A DNA stretch of 64,000 nt, from contig NZ_NSFV01000006.1 of the NCBI RefSeq assembly GCF_002295115.1, positions 380,386 to 444,385 of the forward strand. Direction: 5' to 3'. The notes below the pieces were generated by a model. It did not search any database, was not told where the DNA came from, and saw only the letters and a list, made by a program, of their open reading frames with translations. Made by a program: the position numbers and the translations under genes. This DNA is from Mesorhizobium sp. WSM4311. Lineage in GTDB: Bacteria > Pseudomonadota > Alphaproteobacteria > Rhizobiales > Rhizobiaceae. Shown piece by piece: positions 1 to 8,522 of this stretch (positions are counted from its first letter, which is position 1; every line of letters begins with the position of its first letter).

Positions 1-896
1 CGATGTTCCTCGAGAAGCCCGAGGCCTGGCCGATGAACACCGAGACCGATGTCATCGATCTCTACAAGATCGTCATGCTGGAAGTTGGCCGCGCGGTCGT
101 CAGCCTGCTGGTGCTTTTGACCGTCGCCGGCATCGGCGCCTCGGTGCTCCAGAACATGCCGCAATTCGTCGGCGAGCGGATCAGGCCGCAGCTGTCGCGC
201 ATTTCGATCACCAAGGGCTGGAACCGGATGTTCGGTGCCCAGGGCTGGGTCGAGTTCCTGAAATCCCTGGCAAAGGTCGGCTTCGCCATTGCCGTGCTCA
301 CCTTCACGCTGTCGGAGGATCATCGCAAGCTGCTTGCCGGCATGATCACCAATCCGGTTGCTTTCGGCCTCGTCATCCGCGGCATCGCGGTCGACATATT
401 GGTGGCGATCGTCTTCGTCATGGGGCTGATCGCGGCGATCGACATCGTCTGGTCTCGCTTCCATTGGAAGCAGGACCTGCGCATGACCAAGCAGGAGGTG
501 AAGGACGAGTTCAAGCAGTCCGAAGGCGACCCGATCGTCAAGTCGCGGCTGCGCTCGCTGGCACGCGACCGCGCGCGCAAGCGGATGATGACGGCGGTGC
601 CGCGCGCGACGCTGATCATCGCCAACCCGACCCACTTCTCGATCGCGTTGAAATATGTGCGCGACGAGGATTCGGCGCCGCTCGTGGTGGCCAAGGGGCA
701 GGATCTGGTGGCGTTGAAAATCCGCGAGATCGCGAAGGAGCACAACATTCCGATCTTCGAGGACGTGACGCTCGCCCGCTCCATGTACAAGCAAGTTTCG
801 GTCGATAATGTGATCCCGTCGCAATTCTACCAGGCCGTCGCCGAACTGGTGCGGATCGTGTACTCGAAAAAGGCTGAGCGCAGACAGACTTCATGA
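1..896 (+). CDS. flhB: Flagellar export apparatus protein FlhB, 5' end outside window
   Basis: FlhB is the inner-membrane switch protein of the flagellar type III export apparatus. About 297 residues are visible and the family is about 360 long, so roughly 60 N-terminal residues, including the first membrane segment, lie off the left edge; the frame is already open at base 3. Visible hydrophobic segments are near residues 23-48 and 117-150 of the visible part. The cytoplasmic domain follows and carries the self-cleavage motif NPTH (IANPTHFSIALKY, visible residue about 207). The virulence paralogue SctU shares this fold, but the visNR regulators alongside favour the flagellar protein. The stop overlaps the next start by 4 bp (ATGA), so the two are probably translationally coupled. 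Confidence 0.93.
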   Translation, partial: MFLEKPEAWPMNTETDVIDLYKIVMLEVGRAVVSLLVLLTVAGIGASVLQNMPQFVGERIRPQLSRISITKGWNRMFGAQGWVEFLKSLAKVGFAIAVLTFTLSEDHRKLLAGMITNPVAFGLVIRGIAVDILVAIVFVMGLIAAIDIVWSRFHWKQDLRMTKQEVKDEFKQSEGDPIVKSRLRSLARDRARKRMMTAVPRATLIIANPTHFSIALKYVRDEDSAPLVVAKGQDLVALKIREIAKEHNIPIFEDVTLARSMYKQVSVDNVIPSQFYQAVAELVRIVYSKKAERRQTS

Positions 897-1327
897 ACCG
901 CCAACCACACGCAAAATCCCGCGAGATCATCGTCGCCAGCGCCATCGAGCAGGTGGTCGGCGAACTGAGATTGATCGATGTCGCCGACTACATCGCCTTC
1001 ATCCGGCTGGAGCATTTCGCCTGCCTTTCGGATCTGGTCGATTCAGCGGTGGAGCTGTTCTTCATGCCGGGCACGCTCAAACTCGGTCATGGCGGCGAGG
1101 CGCATGTCGACTGGAGCGGCAGTCCGCGCATCGTGCTCGACCTGGAGCTCAGGCCACCCGGTGTGACCGTCTATTTCCAGCTGACGCTGAGCGAGGCCGG
1201 CAATTCGGTCGTGGTCAATTATGTGTCGTTCGAAAAGCCCGGCGAGGACCCCGAGCACAATACGGCGCTGCTGGAGGCGGTGATCGAACAGGCCCGGATC
1301 CGCAAGGTCGAGCCTATGGCGTTCTGA
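893..1327 (+). CDS. Conserved-looking hypothetical protein coupled to flhB
   Basis: This 144-residue protein is not one I recognise. It has no signal peptide and no membrane segment and looks soluble and mildly acidic, with alternating beta-type segments in the middle (for example IVLDLELRPPGVTVYFQLTL). Its ATG overlaps the flhB stop in an ATGA, which implies coupled translation and possibly a role in flagellar export or assembly; that role is inference from position only. Codon use matches its neighbours. It converges with visR, leaving about 160 bp between the two stops. Confidence 0.75.
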   Translation: MNRQPHAKSREIIVASAIEQVVGELRLIDVADYIAFIRLEHFACLSDLVDSAVELFFMPGTLKLGHGGEAHVDWSGSPRIVLDLELRPPGVTVYFQLTLSEAGNSVVVNYVSFEKPGEDPEHNTALLEAVIEQARIRKVEPMAF

Positions 1328-1486
1328 GGTCCGTTGATATTCAGGTGAGGCCGGCCTGCAAATGGCTGACACCTGCGCTTCCGGTGCTCACGTACGAAAA
1401 GTGCGCTCCGCTCCGGTTCTCGGTATCAACCATTTTCGACTCGGCCTGACCTGAATCTCAACAAACCTAAGCGGCTCATCGTTTGG

Positions 1487-2257
1487 TTACTCGATCAGGC
1501 CCAACCGCAGCGCCTTGGCGACCGCCTGGTTGCGGTTGACGGCGTTGAGCTTCTGCGTCGACTGGGTCAGGTACTGGTTGGCGGTATGCACCGACAGCTT
1601 CAGGAGCCGCGCGATCTCCTCGCTGGTGTTGCCGTTGGCGGTCAGCTTCAGGCATTCGAGTTCGCGCTTGGAGATGGCTCGCATCCTGCCGGCATCGCTC
1701 GGACGGATGCGCGCGACAGCGGCGAACAGGGAAAAGCAGCGGGCGTGGATTTCGTAGAGCATATCCTGCGGCAGCGCGATCTCCGATCCCAGGAAGACGA
1801 CAAGGCCACACTGACCGCGATCGGCGTGGACGGGAAAGGCAATGCCGCTGGTGCCGGGCGCCAGGGGGGATATCTGCGCGGTCCAGGCAAGCTTGCCGAA
1901 CATTTCGGCCATGGCCTCGACGCCGTCATCCGTCCACCAGCGTGGCTCCGTCGAGTTGTGGGTGTGGCGCACGATCTCCTCGCCATTGGCGCCCGAGATG
2001 AACTTCGTCGCCAGGGCAATGCCGGGATAGTCGGAATCGAAGCACGGCACCAGCCGCGCCCGTTCCGGGGACGGGCTGACGAAGTATAGGCCGAAGGCCG
2101 AGGCGTTGATGTCGACCGATACCCAGCGACAGCGGCGCACGGCATCGGGAATGGTGACGGCGTGATGTGTCTCGGAACTGAGCGAGAAGGCGCCGAAGGG
2201 GCTGCGCTGCTCGTTGAAAAGGGCCTCCGCGGCGTCCTTGATGTCGGCGTGTTTCAA
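1487..2257 (-). CDS. visR: LuxR-type motility regulator, VisR-like
   Basis: The 256-residue protein has an N-terminal autoinducer-binding-like domain and a C-terminal LuxR helix-turn-helix (about residues 190-256, with SKRELECLKLTANGNTSEEI and the recognition segment LLKLSVHTANQYL). VisN and VisR together are the top activators of flagellar and chemotaxis genes in rhizobia and are encoded in tandem next to flhB. The reading frame begins with TTG, preceded by an AGGAG about 9 bases upstream and overlapping the visN stop (TTGA), so the TTG start is credible. I assign VisR rather than VisN because it is the downstream gene of the pair, as in Sinorhizobium. Confidence 0.82.
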   Translation of the reverse strand: MKHADIKDAAEALFNEQRSPFGAFSLSSETHHAVTIPDAVRRCRWVSVDINASAFGLYFVSPSPERARLVPCFDSDYPGIALATKFISGANGEEIVRHTHNSTEPRWWTDDGVEAMAEMFGKLAWTAQISPLAPGTSGIAFPVHADRGQCGLVVFLGSEIALPQDMLYEIHARCFSLFAAVARIRPSDAGRMRAISKRELECLKLTANGNTSEEIARLLKLSVHTANQYLTQSTQKLNAVNRNQAVAKALRLGLIE

Positions 2258-2964
2258 ATGATGCCGCTCCTGATCGCCGTGGCGATGGCCATCGCGCGGT
2301 TGCTGGCCGCGAATTTCTGGATGGCGTGGGTGATGTAGCTGTTGACGGTGTTGGAGGAGACGCCAAGGATGACCGCCACCTCATCGGTGGTCTTGCCTTC
2401 CGAGACCCAGAACAGGCATTCGCGTTCGCGATCGGACAGCGGATCCTGCATGGCGGCGGCGGCGATCAGCTGCGGGATATGCGAGAGAGCGTAGCAGCAT
2501 TTCAACTGCGCCTTCATCAGCGCCGGCTGGTCGATATGGCCTGCTGTCGCCGCCGAGAACAGGGCGAACAGACGCTGGCGGCCGACATTCAGCCGCAGCG
2601 AATAGATCTCGGCATGGCCGAGCACGTCGAGCAGGCGGGCCTCTTCGCCGGAGACCAGCCCGTCGGCATCGGGCGCCTGCGCGGCCACCAGTGGTCTAGG
2701 CCGGATGCCGGGCGCGACCGTGAGGGCCCCTTGGGCAAGGCTGGCGATCAGCCGCTTGCCGATCAGTTCGATGGCGTCGAAGATCCAGTTCGAGGAGACA
2801 ATGCGCGCGTCATTGCGGTCCTGGTCGTGGACGATGGCGACCAGCATGTAGCTGTCGGCGCCGATCTCGGCGGTCAGCTCCATGAAGAAGCTGGTCAGAT
2901 CGCCGCGCGACGTCAGGCGCGAGCCCAATGTGTCGGATTGAAGAAGCGCGGCGGAACTGCTCAT
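2254..2964 (-). CDS. visN: LuxR-type motility regulator, VisN-like
   Basis: This is the upstream partner of the VisNR pair. A sensory domain is followed by a C-terminal LuxR helix-turn-helix (LSDRERECLFWVSEGKTTDE, then ILGVSSNTVNSYITHAIQKF). The frame is also open further upstream to a GTG at 3051, which would add 29 low-complexity residues. I prefer the ATG at 2964, giving 236 residues, because the extra segment looks non-conserved, although neither start has a strong ribosome site. Its stop overlaps the visR start. VisN and VisR are thought to act as a heteromer, so equal synthesis by coupling makes sense. In this window the pair faces flhB rather than running with it. Confidence 0.82.
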   Translation of the reverse strand: MSSSAALLQSDTLGSRLTSRGDLTSFFMELTAEIGADSYMLVAIVHDQDRNDARIVSSNWIFDAIELIGKRLIASLAQGALTVAPGIRPRPLVAAQAPDADGLVSGEEARLLDVLGHAEIYSLRLNVGRQRLFALFSAATAGHIDQPALMKAQLKCCYALSHIPQLIAAAAMQDPLSDRERECLFWVSEGKTTDEVAVILGVSSNTVNSYITHAIQKFAASNRAMAIATAIRSGII

Positions 2965-3468
2965 TTGCTGCTTTTGGCCGGAATCGTTTCTGCCGTCCGG
3001 ATGCTGGAGGCCAGCCGCCGAACCCGAAAACGCGTTACTTTTACGAGACACACACGAGGCGCGGGGTCGCGCCCAACCAGACGGAATCCATCAGGGAACG
3101 CGAAAACATCCGCGTCTGGCGCCGGAAAATTCCGGAACGTGAGACTTTGGGTGGTCGCCGCGCCCCCCGAGGACCGGCTGATTCGGGTCTAATCTACCCG
3201 CAGATGAATCCGACATCAAACGCGATTTGACAAAATCGAATCCGACGGACTCGCGTGCGACTCAGAGGTCGATTTTCGCCGCCTTCGAGCGTGCGAAAAT
3301 GCCGGGACTGCGCAAGCGGGCCATATCCGCGCTCGGCCCGATGCGATAGATTCGCAAGTGTCGAAGGGGTGGGCACCTTCGACAAGGGAGTTCGTAGCTG
3401 CATTACGGCCGCGGTCGTTCGCGGCAGTGCCATGCGGGCTCCTGGCATCTTTTGTTTCGGGGGAAACG
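2965..3468. promoter_or_regulatory. Divergent intergenic region between visN and the TMEM43-like gene
   Basis: About 500 bases lie between two divergent genes and hold no convincing coding frame. The region must contain the promoters of visNR and of the gene at 3469, but I could not pick out a confident -35/-10 pair. If visN starts at the GTG at 3051, the first 87 bases are coding. Confidence 0.4.
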
Positions 3469-4662
3469 ATGAGCGATTCATTTCGGGAAGTTACTTCCGT
3501 CTCGTGGTTCGGGCGGATCAAGCGCGCGGTCGGCGGGGTCATCTTCGGCCTGCTCTTGATCGTGCTGATGGTGATCGGGCTGTTCTGGAACGAGGGCCGC
3601 GCGGTGCAGACGGCGCGCTCACTGGCCGAAGGCGCCGGCGCCGTGGCGTCGATCAACGCCGACAGCGTCGACGCCGGCAATGACGGCAGGCTGGTGCATG
3701 TCAGCGGGCCGGTGACGGCCGATAGCGGCCTGTCGGATCCGGATTTCGGCATCGCCGCGCAAGGACTGCGGCTGTCGCGCAGCGTCGAGATGTACCAGTG
3801 GAAGGAAGAGTCCAGATCCGAAACCACCAAGAAGCTTGGCGGCGGCGAGGAGACAGAGACCACCTACAGCTATTCGAAAGTGTGGGACGACGGCCAGATC
3901 GATTCGTTGGACTTCAGGAAGCCGGACGGCCATCAGAATCCACCGATGGCGATCCACAGTCGCGCCTTCCAGATCCCTGAAGGCAAGCTCGTCGCCTTCG
4001 ATCTTGACACGCCGGTGCTGGATCGCATTGACGGCGACAAGGCGTATTCACTGTCGGCCAATCAGTCGGGCGCGATAAAGGCCGCCTATACCGGCACGAA
4101 GCCGCTCAGCATCGTCGATGGCAAGATCTATCTCGGCAGCGACAACACGACGCCCGCATTGGGCGATTACCGCATCGGCTACGAACTTGCGCCTCTCGGC
4201 GTGGTCAGCATTGTGGCGCGGCAGGCCGGCAGCCGCTTGGAACCGCACCAGACGCAAGCGGGCGACGCGCTGCTGATGGTCGATACCGGCAATGTGCCGG
4301 CCGACAAGATGTTCGCCGAGGCGGTGAGCGCCAACACGCTGATCACCTGGCTGCTGCGCGCCGCCGGCCTTCTGCTGCTGACCATCGGCTTTGCCCTGTT
4401 CCTCGGCCCGATCGGCGTGATCCTTGACGTCATCCCGTTCCTCGGCAGCATGGCGCGGATGGGAACCGGCATCATCGCCTTCTTCCTGGCGATCCTGGCC
4501 GGCACGACGACGATCGCGATTGCGTGGTTCTGGTATCGGCCGGTTCTGGCGGCAGGCATACTGGCAGCCGGCGCCATCGCGGCGGCGGCCGTCTATTATC
4601 TGGGCCGCTCACGCAAGGCAGCCGCACCGATGGCCGCGCCGAGCGCCGGCGCCGCAACGTAG
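3469..4662 (+). CDS. TMEM43-family membrane protein
   Basis: The 397-residue protein matches the TMEM43 family in layout: one N-terminal membrane segment (about residues 20-42, GVIFGLLLIVLMVIGLFWNE), a large extracytoplasmic domain (about 45-285), then a hydrophobic C-terminal block with three or more helices (about 290-385). The motif VSGPVTADSGLSDPDFGI and a YQWKEE segment are typical of the family. The function of bacterial members is unknown; an inner-membrane or envelope role is inferred. I use the ATG at 3469, preceded by GGGGGAAA, although the frame is open upstream. It stands alone on its strand. Confidence 0.8.
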   Translation: MSDSFREVTSVSWFGRIKRAVGGVIFGLLLIVLMVIGLFWNEGRAVQTARSLAEGAGAVASINADSVDAGNDGRLVHVSGPVTADSGLSDPDFGIAAQGLRLSRSVEMYQWKEESRSETTKKLGGGEETETTYSYSKVWDDGQIDSLDFRKPDGHQNPPMAIHSRAFQIPEGKLVAFDLDTPVLDRIDGDKAYSLSANQSGAIKAAYTGTKPLSIVDGKIYLGSDNTTPALGDYRIGYELAPLGVVSIVARQAGSRLEPHQTQAGDALLMVDTGNVPADKMFAEAVSANTLITWLLRAAGLLLLTIGFALFLGPIGVILDVIPFLGSMARMGTGIIAFFLAILAGTTTIAIAWFWYRPVLAAGILAAGAIAAAAVYYLGRSRKAAAPMAAPSAGAAT

Positions 4663-4667
4663 CTTGC

Positions 4668-4696
4668 AAAAAAGGCTGATATGCCGCCCTTTTTCT
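4668..4696. terminator. Weak candidate bidirectional terminator
   Basis: An A-run and a T-rich run flank a short GGC/GCC hairpin between the convergent stops of the TMEM43-like gene and the acetylpolyamine amidohydrolase gene. The position suits a shared terminator, but the paired stem is short and interrupted. Confidence 0.3.
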
Positions 4697-4734
4697 TCCT
4701 ACCTGCGTTGTCCGCTCCGGGTTTGTGGGCGGGC

Positions 4735-5766
4735 TTAGCGGTCCTCGAAACCGGTCAGCACGCCGACGGCGTTGATGCCGATCTCCTCGACGGCATAGCC
4801 GCCTTCCATGGCGAACAGGGTCGGCAGGCCGAGCCTGGCGATGCGGCGACCGATCTTGGGATAGTCGGGGCTTGTCAGCTTGAACTGGCTGATCGGATCC
4901 TTCTCGAAAGTGTCGACGCCGAGCGAGACGATGACGATGTCGGGCGCGTAGGCGGTGAGCCTGGCGCAGGCATCCTCAAGCGAGGCGTTCCAGGCGTCCC
5001 AGCCGGTGCCGAACGGCATGGGGTAGTTGACGTTGAAGCCTTCGCCGGCGCCGGCGCCGCGTTCATCGGCATGGCCGAGGAAGAAAGGATACTCGACCAT
5101 CGGATCGCCATGCAGGTTGAGGACCTGCACGTCGGCGCGGTCATAGAAGATTTCCTGCGTGCCGTTGCCATGGTGGTAGTCGACATCGAGGATGGAGATG
5201 CGTTTGGCGCCCTGGTCGAGGAACCACTGCGCGGCGACGGCGGCGTTGTTGATGTAGCAATAGCCGCCCATGAAGCCGGCGCCGGCATGGTGGCCTGGCG
5301 GACGGCAGAGCGCGAAGGCCGACCTCTCGCCGCCCTTGACCAGGCCGGCCGCGGTCAGCGCCACGTCATAGGACGATTTGATCGCGGCCCAGGTGCCTTC
5401 GACGAAGGTGGCGCCGGCATCGAAGGAATAGTAGCCGAGCAGCGCATCGACACGCTTTGGCGGCACGTCGCCGCGCAGGCCGCGTGTCGGCCAGGTGAAG
5501 GGCATGGCCGTGCCCTCATGACCGGAAGCCACCCATTGCGGCCAGACCGTCGGCAGGAAGTCGATATAGTCCGATTTGTGGATGCGCTTGGCGGCGGCAA
5601 GATCGTGCTCGAGCGGCAGGACGATCGGACCGAGCTTCTCGCTTTCGACCCTCGCCTTGATGAATTCGGCCCGCGAGGGTTTTTCAAAACCCGGCACGAT
5701 GGCCGAGGTGACCAGTTCCATCTGGCCGGCATGGCCAGCATGAAGCGGCGAATAGACAGTCTTCAT
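4735..5766 (-). CDS. aphA: Acetylpolyamine amidohydrolase (histone-deacetylase fold)
   Basis: The 343-residue protein has the arginase/deacetylase fold and the usual length of acetylpolyamine amidohydrolases (341 in Mycoplana). The catalytic His pair is at RPPGHHAG (residues 159-160), zinc-ligand residues are in DVDYHHGNG (about 194-202), and a further Asp lies in SLGVDTFEKDP. These enzymes remove acetyl groups from acetylated putrescine, cadaverine or spermidine and so feed polyamine catabolism. The gene is 23 bp downstream of a TetR-type regulator and 3 kb from a polyamine ABC transporter, which supports the substrate assignment over a general histone-deacetylase-like label. Cytoplasmic; no signal peptide. 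Confidence 0.88.
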   Translation of the reverse strand: MKTVYSPLHAGHAGQMELVTSAIVPGFEKPSRAEFIKARVESEKLGPIVLPLEHDLAAAKRIHKSDYIDFLPTVWPQWVASGHEGTAMPFTWPTRGLRGDVPPKRVDALLGYYSFDAGATFVEGTWAAIKSSYDVALTAAGLVKGGERSAFALCRPPGHHAGAGFMGGYCYINNAAVAAQWFLDQGAKRISILDVDYHHGNGTQEIFYDRADVQVLNLHGDPMVEYPFFLGHADERGAGAGEGFNVNYPMPFGTGWDAWNASLEDACARLTAYAPDIVIVSLGVDTFEKDPISQFKLTSPDYPKIGRRIARLGLPTLFAMEGGYAVEEIGINAVGVLTGFEDR

Positions 5767-5789
5767 GAAATTCCTCTCGAAATGCGCGA

Positions 5790-6443
5790 TCAGTCAAGGT
5801 TGAGATAGGGGCTCACCAGAGCCAGCCACATGGCTTCGACATCGTCCTCGATGAGGTTGTATGTCCTGCGATCTCTCTTCAGTCCGACCAGCCGGCAGGC
5901 GTGCCCGACCTCCATCATCACAAGCCCGAGCCGTTTGGCGATCTTGTCTTCGAGAGCAGGATTCACATGGCGCAGCCAGGCGGCGTAAAGCGCGATGATC
6001 TGCTCGTCATATTCGTCCTGGATGGGCCTGAGATCGGCGTTGCCTGAAATGGCCTCGATCACCGGCATCAGGGTGGCGTTTTCGAGATAGATACTGGACG
6101 TGTCGATGAAGAGCTTGCGCACTTCGCGCCGGAATTCGTCGCGGTTGGCGGGCCGGGGTGCCTTGATGCGCTTCTCGATCACGTCGGGAAAGGAGGACAG
6201 CCAGCGCCGGGCGAGGTCCAAAAGAATGGCTTCCTTGTTGGGAAAGTATTGATAGACCGAACCGACCGACAGGCCCGCGCGCTGCGCGATGGCGAGCGTC
6301 GTCGGCGTCCTGGTTCCTTGCTCCCGCGTCAGGATCAGCGCCGCGTCGAGAATGCGGTCGACCACCTTGCTCGATCGTTGCTGCCGAGGCTGCTTGCGCG
6401 GCTCGAGCGCTATCCTGATTTTGCGGTCGAGACTACGCTTCAC
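5790..6443 (-). CDS. TetR/AcrR-family transcriptional regulator
   Basis: An N-terminal TetR helix-turn-helix is clear (ILDAALILTREQGTRTPTTL, then IAQRAGLSVGSVYQYFPNKE), followed by an all-helical ligand domain. I use the GTG at 6443, giving 217 residues, because it has a GAGGG upstream and fits the family length. An ATG at 6548 would add 35 residues that show no domain. The gene is followed closely by aphA and is divergent from the amidohydrolase gene, so it probably controls both in response to a polyamine-related or amide ligand; that is inference. Confidence 0.85.
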   Translation of the reverse strand: MKRSLDRKIRIALEPRKQPRQQRSSKVVDRILDAALILTREQGTRTPTTLAIAQRAGLSVGSVYQYFPNKEAILLDLARRWLSSFPDVIEKRIKAPRPANRDEFRREVRKLFIDTSSIYLENATLMPVIEAISGNADLRPIQDEYDEQIIALYAAWLRHVNPALEDKIAKRLGLVMMEVGHACRLVGLKRDRRTYNLIEDDVEAMWLALVSPYLNLD

Positions 6444-6521
6444 TGCTCTATGCCCTCGTTCCCCGCTTGGTCTGAAGCCAGGCGCAGGGTGCTGTCCACA
6501 ATACATTCTAAATTCCGCATG

Positions 6522-6551
6522 TTGACAAACGCGAATAATCAGTCGCATTCT
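6522..6551 (+). promoter_or_regulatory. Candidate sigma-70 promoter of the amidohydrolase/pot genes
   Basis: TTGACA at 6522-6527 is followed after 18 bases by CATTCT, inside the gap between the divergent TetR and amidohydrolase genes. A perfect 10-bp palindrome, TCCCTAGGGA, lies just downstream at 6564-6573 and could be an operator. No experimental support is visible. Confidence 0.35.
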
Positions 6552-6703
6552 TTATCCACGCTGTCCCTAGGGATAACAAGGGGAATTTCGAAGGCAGCGG
6601 ACTGGCATCGTTTTTTGTTCCGTGGCGCCGCTCCGGTGGAGTTGGCAGGTCGTTGAGCGCAGGGCTGTCGGTCTCAGTCGGTCATCAAAAGCGCGGAGTC
6701 GCG

Positions 6704-8383
6704 ATGTCTGTTACGGGTGCGGGTCACAATGCGGATCTGGTCGTCATCAATGGTCGTGTGCTGACCATGGACGGTGGCAATCCCGCAGCCGAGGCCGTAG
6801 CCGTCAAGGACGGCGCCATCATCGCCGTTGGCAGCCGCGCCGCCATCGAAGAACTCAAGGGAACGGGCACACAGGTGATCGACGCCAAGGGCGGTTCGGT
6901 CCTGCCCGGTTTCATCGAAGCCCATATGCATCTGTTCTCGGGAGGGGCCGAGCTCGCGCATCTTCAGCTTGGCGGGGTCCATGGCTTCGAGGCGCTGAAA
7001 AAGGCGATCGGCGACTACGCGTCGACCAAGCCCGACGCGAAAATGCTGGTCGGGCAGGGCGTCGACTACACCGTGCTCGGCGACGAGCGGGTGACGCGCC
7101 ACCATCTCGATCAGATCCTGCCCGATCGCCCGTTCTGCATGGCCGCGCCCGATCACCACACGATGTGGGCCAACACCAAGGCGCTGGAGATGGCCGGCAT
7201 CCTGCATGGCCGCGCGCTTGGTCCAGGCAATGAAATCGTCATGGGCGAGGATGGCCTGGCAGCCGGCGAATTGCGCGAGGGCGAGGCCTTCGGCCCGGTG
7301 CTCGATCTTGCCGGCGAGGGCCGGGTGCGGCTGGGGCTGGCGACCGGCGGCGAGCCGGATCCGATGCCGTCCGCCGCCGAACGCGCCGCCGACCGCGACA
7401 TCATGCGGCGCGGCCTCGCCTGGTGCGCGCGTCACGGTATCACCTCCATCCAGAACATGGATGGCAATCTCTACCAGCTCGAACTGCTGGCCGAGATCGA
7501 CGCCGAGGAAGGCTTGCCCTGCCGTGTGCAGATACCCTTCCACTACAAGAATTTCATGACGCTCGACATGCTCGACAAGGCATCCGTCATGGCCGAGCGC
7601 TACAACAGCGAGTGGCTGTCATCGGGCATGGTCAAGGTGTTCTATGACGGCGTGCTCGATTCCTGGACGGCTGTGATGATCGAGCCCTATGCCGACCGTC
7701 CGGACTGGGTGGGCGAGCCGCTGTTCACACCGCAGCAGTTCATCGATCTCGCCGTTGCCGTCGACAGGCGCGGACTGCAGATCGCGGTGCACTCGATCGG
7801 TGATGGCGCGGTGCGTGCGGTGCTCGACGGCTACGAGGCGGCGCAAAAGGCCAATGGCAAGCGCGACAGCCGTCACCGCGTCGAACACATCGAGGTCACC
7901 ACCGCATCGGACGTGCCGCGCTTCGCCGAACTCGGCGCCATCGCCTCGATGCAGCCGCCGCATCCGCCCGGCGCCATGGATTTCCCGCTCGAACCGACCG
8001 TGTCGCGCATCGGGCCGGCCCGCTGGCCGCTGAGCTATGCCTGGCGGACCCTGAAGAATGCGGGCGCGCACGTCGTCTTCGCCTCGGATTGGCCGGTGTC
8101 GCCGATCGACCCGATCCTGGGCATTCAGGCGGCAGTGATGCGCAAACCATGGGCAGACAGCGACCCGGACCAGAGTTTCTCGCTGCAGGAATCGATCGCC
8201 GCCTACACGGTCGAGGGCGCCTATGCCGAATTCGCCGAACACCGCAAAGGCACGCTGAAATCAGGCTATATGGCCGACCTGGTGGTTCTGTCAGCGGATA
8301 TCGAGAAGACGGCGCCGGCCGATCTGCACAAGCTGCGCCCGGTGACGACAATTTGCGGCGGCAAGATCACCTATCAGGCCTGA
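6704..8383 (+). CDS. YtcJ-like amidohydrolase-superfamily metal-dependent hydrolase
   Basis: The 559-residue protein belongs to the amidohydrolase 3 group. Metal-binding residues are in GFIEAHMHLFSGG (about residues 70-82), later His motifs are in VHSIGDGA and RVEHIEV, and a catalytic Asp is in ASDWPVSPIDP. The C-terminal strand KSGYMADLVVL closes the beta-sandwich as in the family. The substrate cannot be read from sequence; cyclic amides, N-acyl compounds or carbamates are typical. I chose the ATG at 6704 (CGGAG upstream) over an open upstream extension. Its place just before the pot genes suggests that it acts on an imported amine or amide. Confidence 0.85.
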   Translation: MSVTGAGHNADLVVINGRVLTMDGGNPAAEAVAVKDGAIIAVGSRAAIEELKGTGTQVIDAKGGSVLPGFIEAHMHLFSGGAELAHLQLGGVHGFEALKKAIGDYASTKPDAKMLVGQGVDYTVLGDERVTRHHLDQILPDRPFCMAAPDHHTMWANTKALEMAGILHGRALGPGNEIVMGEDGLAAGELREGEAFGPVLDLAGEGRVRLGLATGGEPDPMPSAAERAADRDIMRRGLAWCARHGITSIQNMDGNLYQLELLAEIDAEEGLPCRVQIPFHYKNFMTLDMLDKASVMAERYNSEWLSSGMVKVFYDGVLDSWTAVMIEPYADRPDWVGEPLFTPQQFIDLAVAVDRRGLQIAVHSIGDGAVRAVLDGYEAAQKANGKRDSRHRVEHIEVTTASDVPRFAELGAIASMQPPHPPGAMDFPLEPTVSRIGPARWPLSYAWRTLKNAGAHVVFASDWPVSPIDPILGIQAAVMRKPWADSDPDQSFSLQESIAAYTVEGAYAEFAEHRKGTLKSGYMADLVVLSADIEKTAPADLHKLRPVTTICGGKITYQA

Positions 8384-8522
8384 CAATGGCATGAGGCTTG
8401 CTGGCTAAAGACGGACTGAACTGTGATTCAATGCCGGGCTTGCCAACCTACCGGGCGTGTGGTCACATCGAACAGGGGAACAGCTCCGCCAGCAAGAGCG
8501 GGGTCAACAGTGAGGCGTAATC

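Noticed and set aside
1..896. Virulence type III secretion SctU instead of FlhB
   Set aside because: The adjacent visNR pair and absence of other secretion genes fit the flagellar version better.
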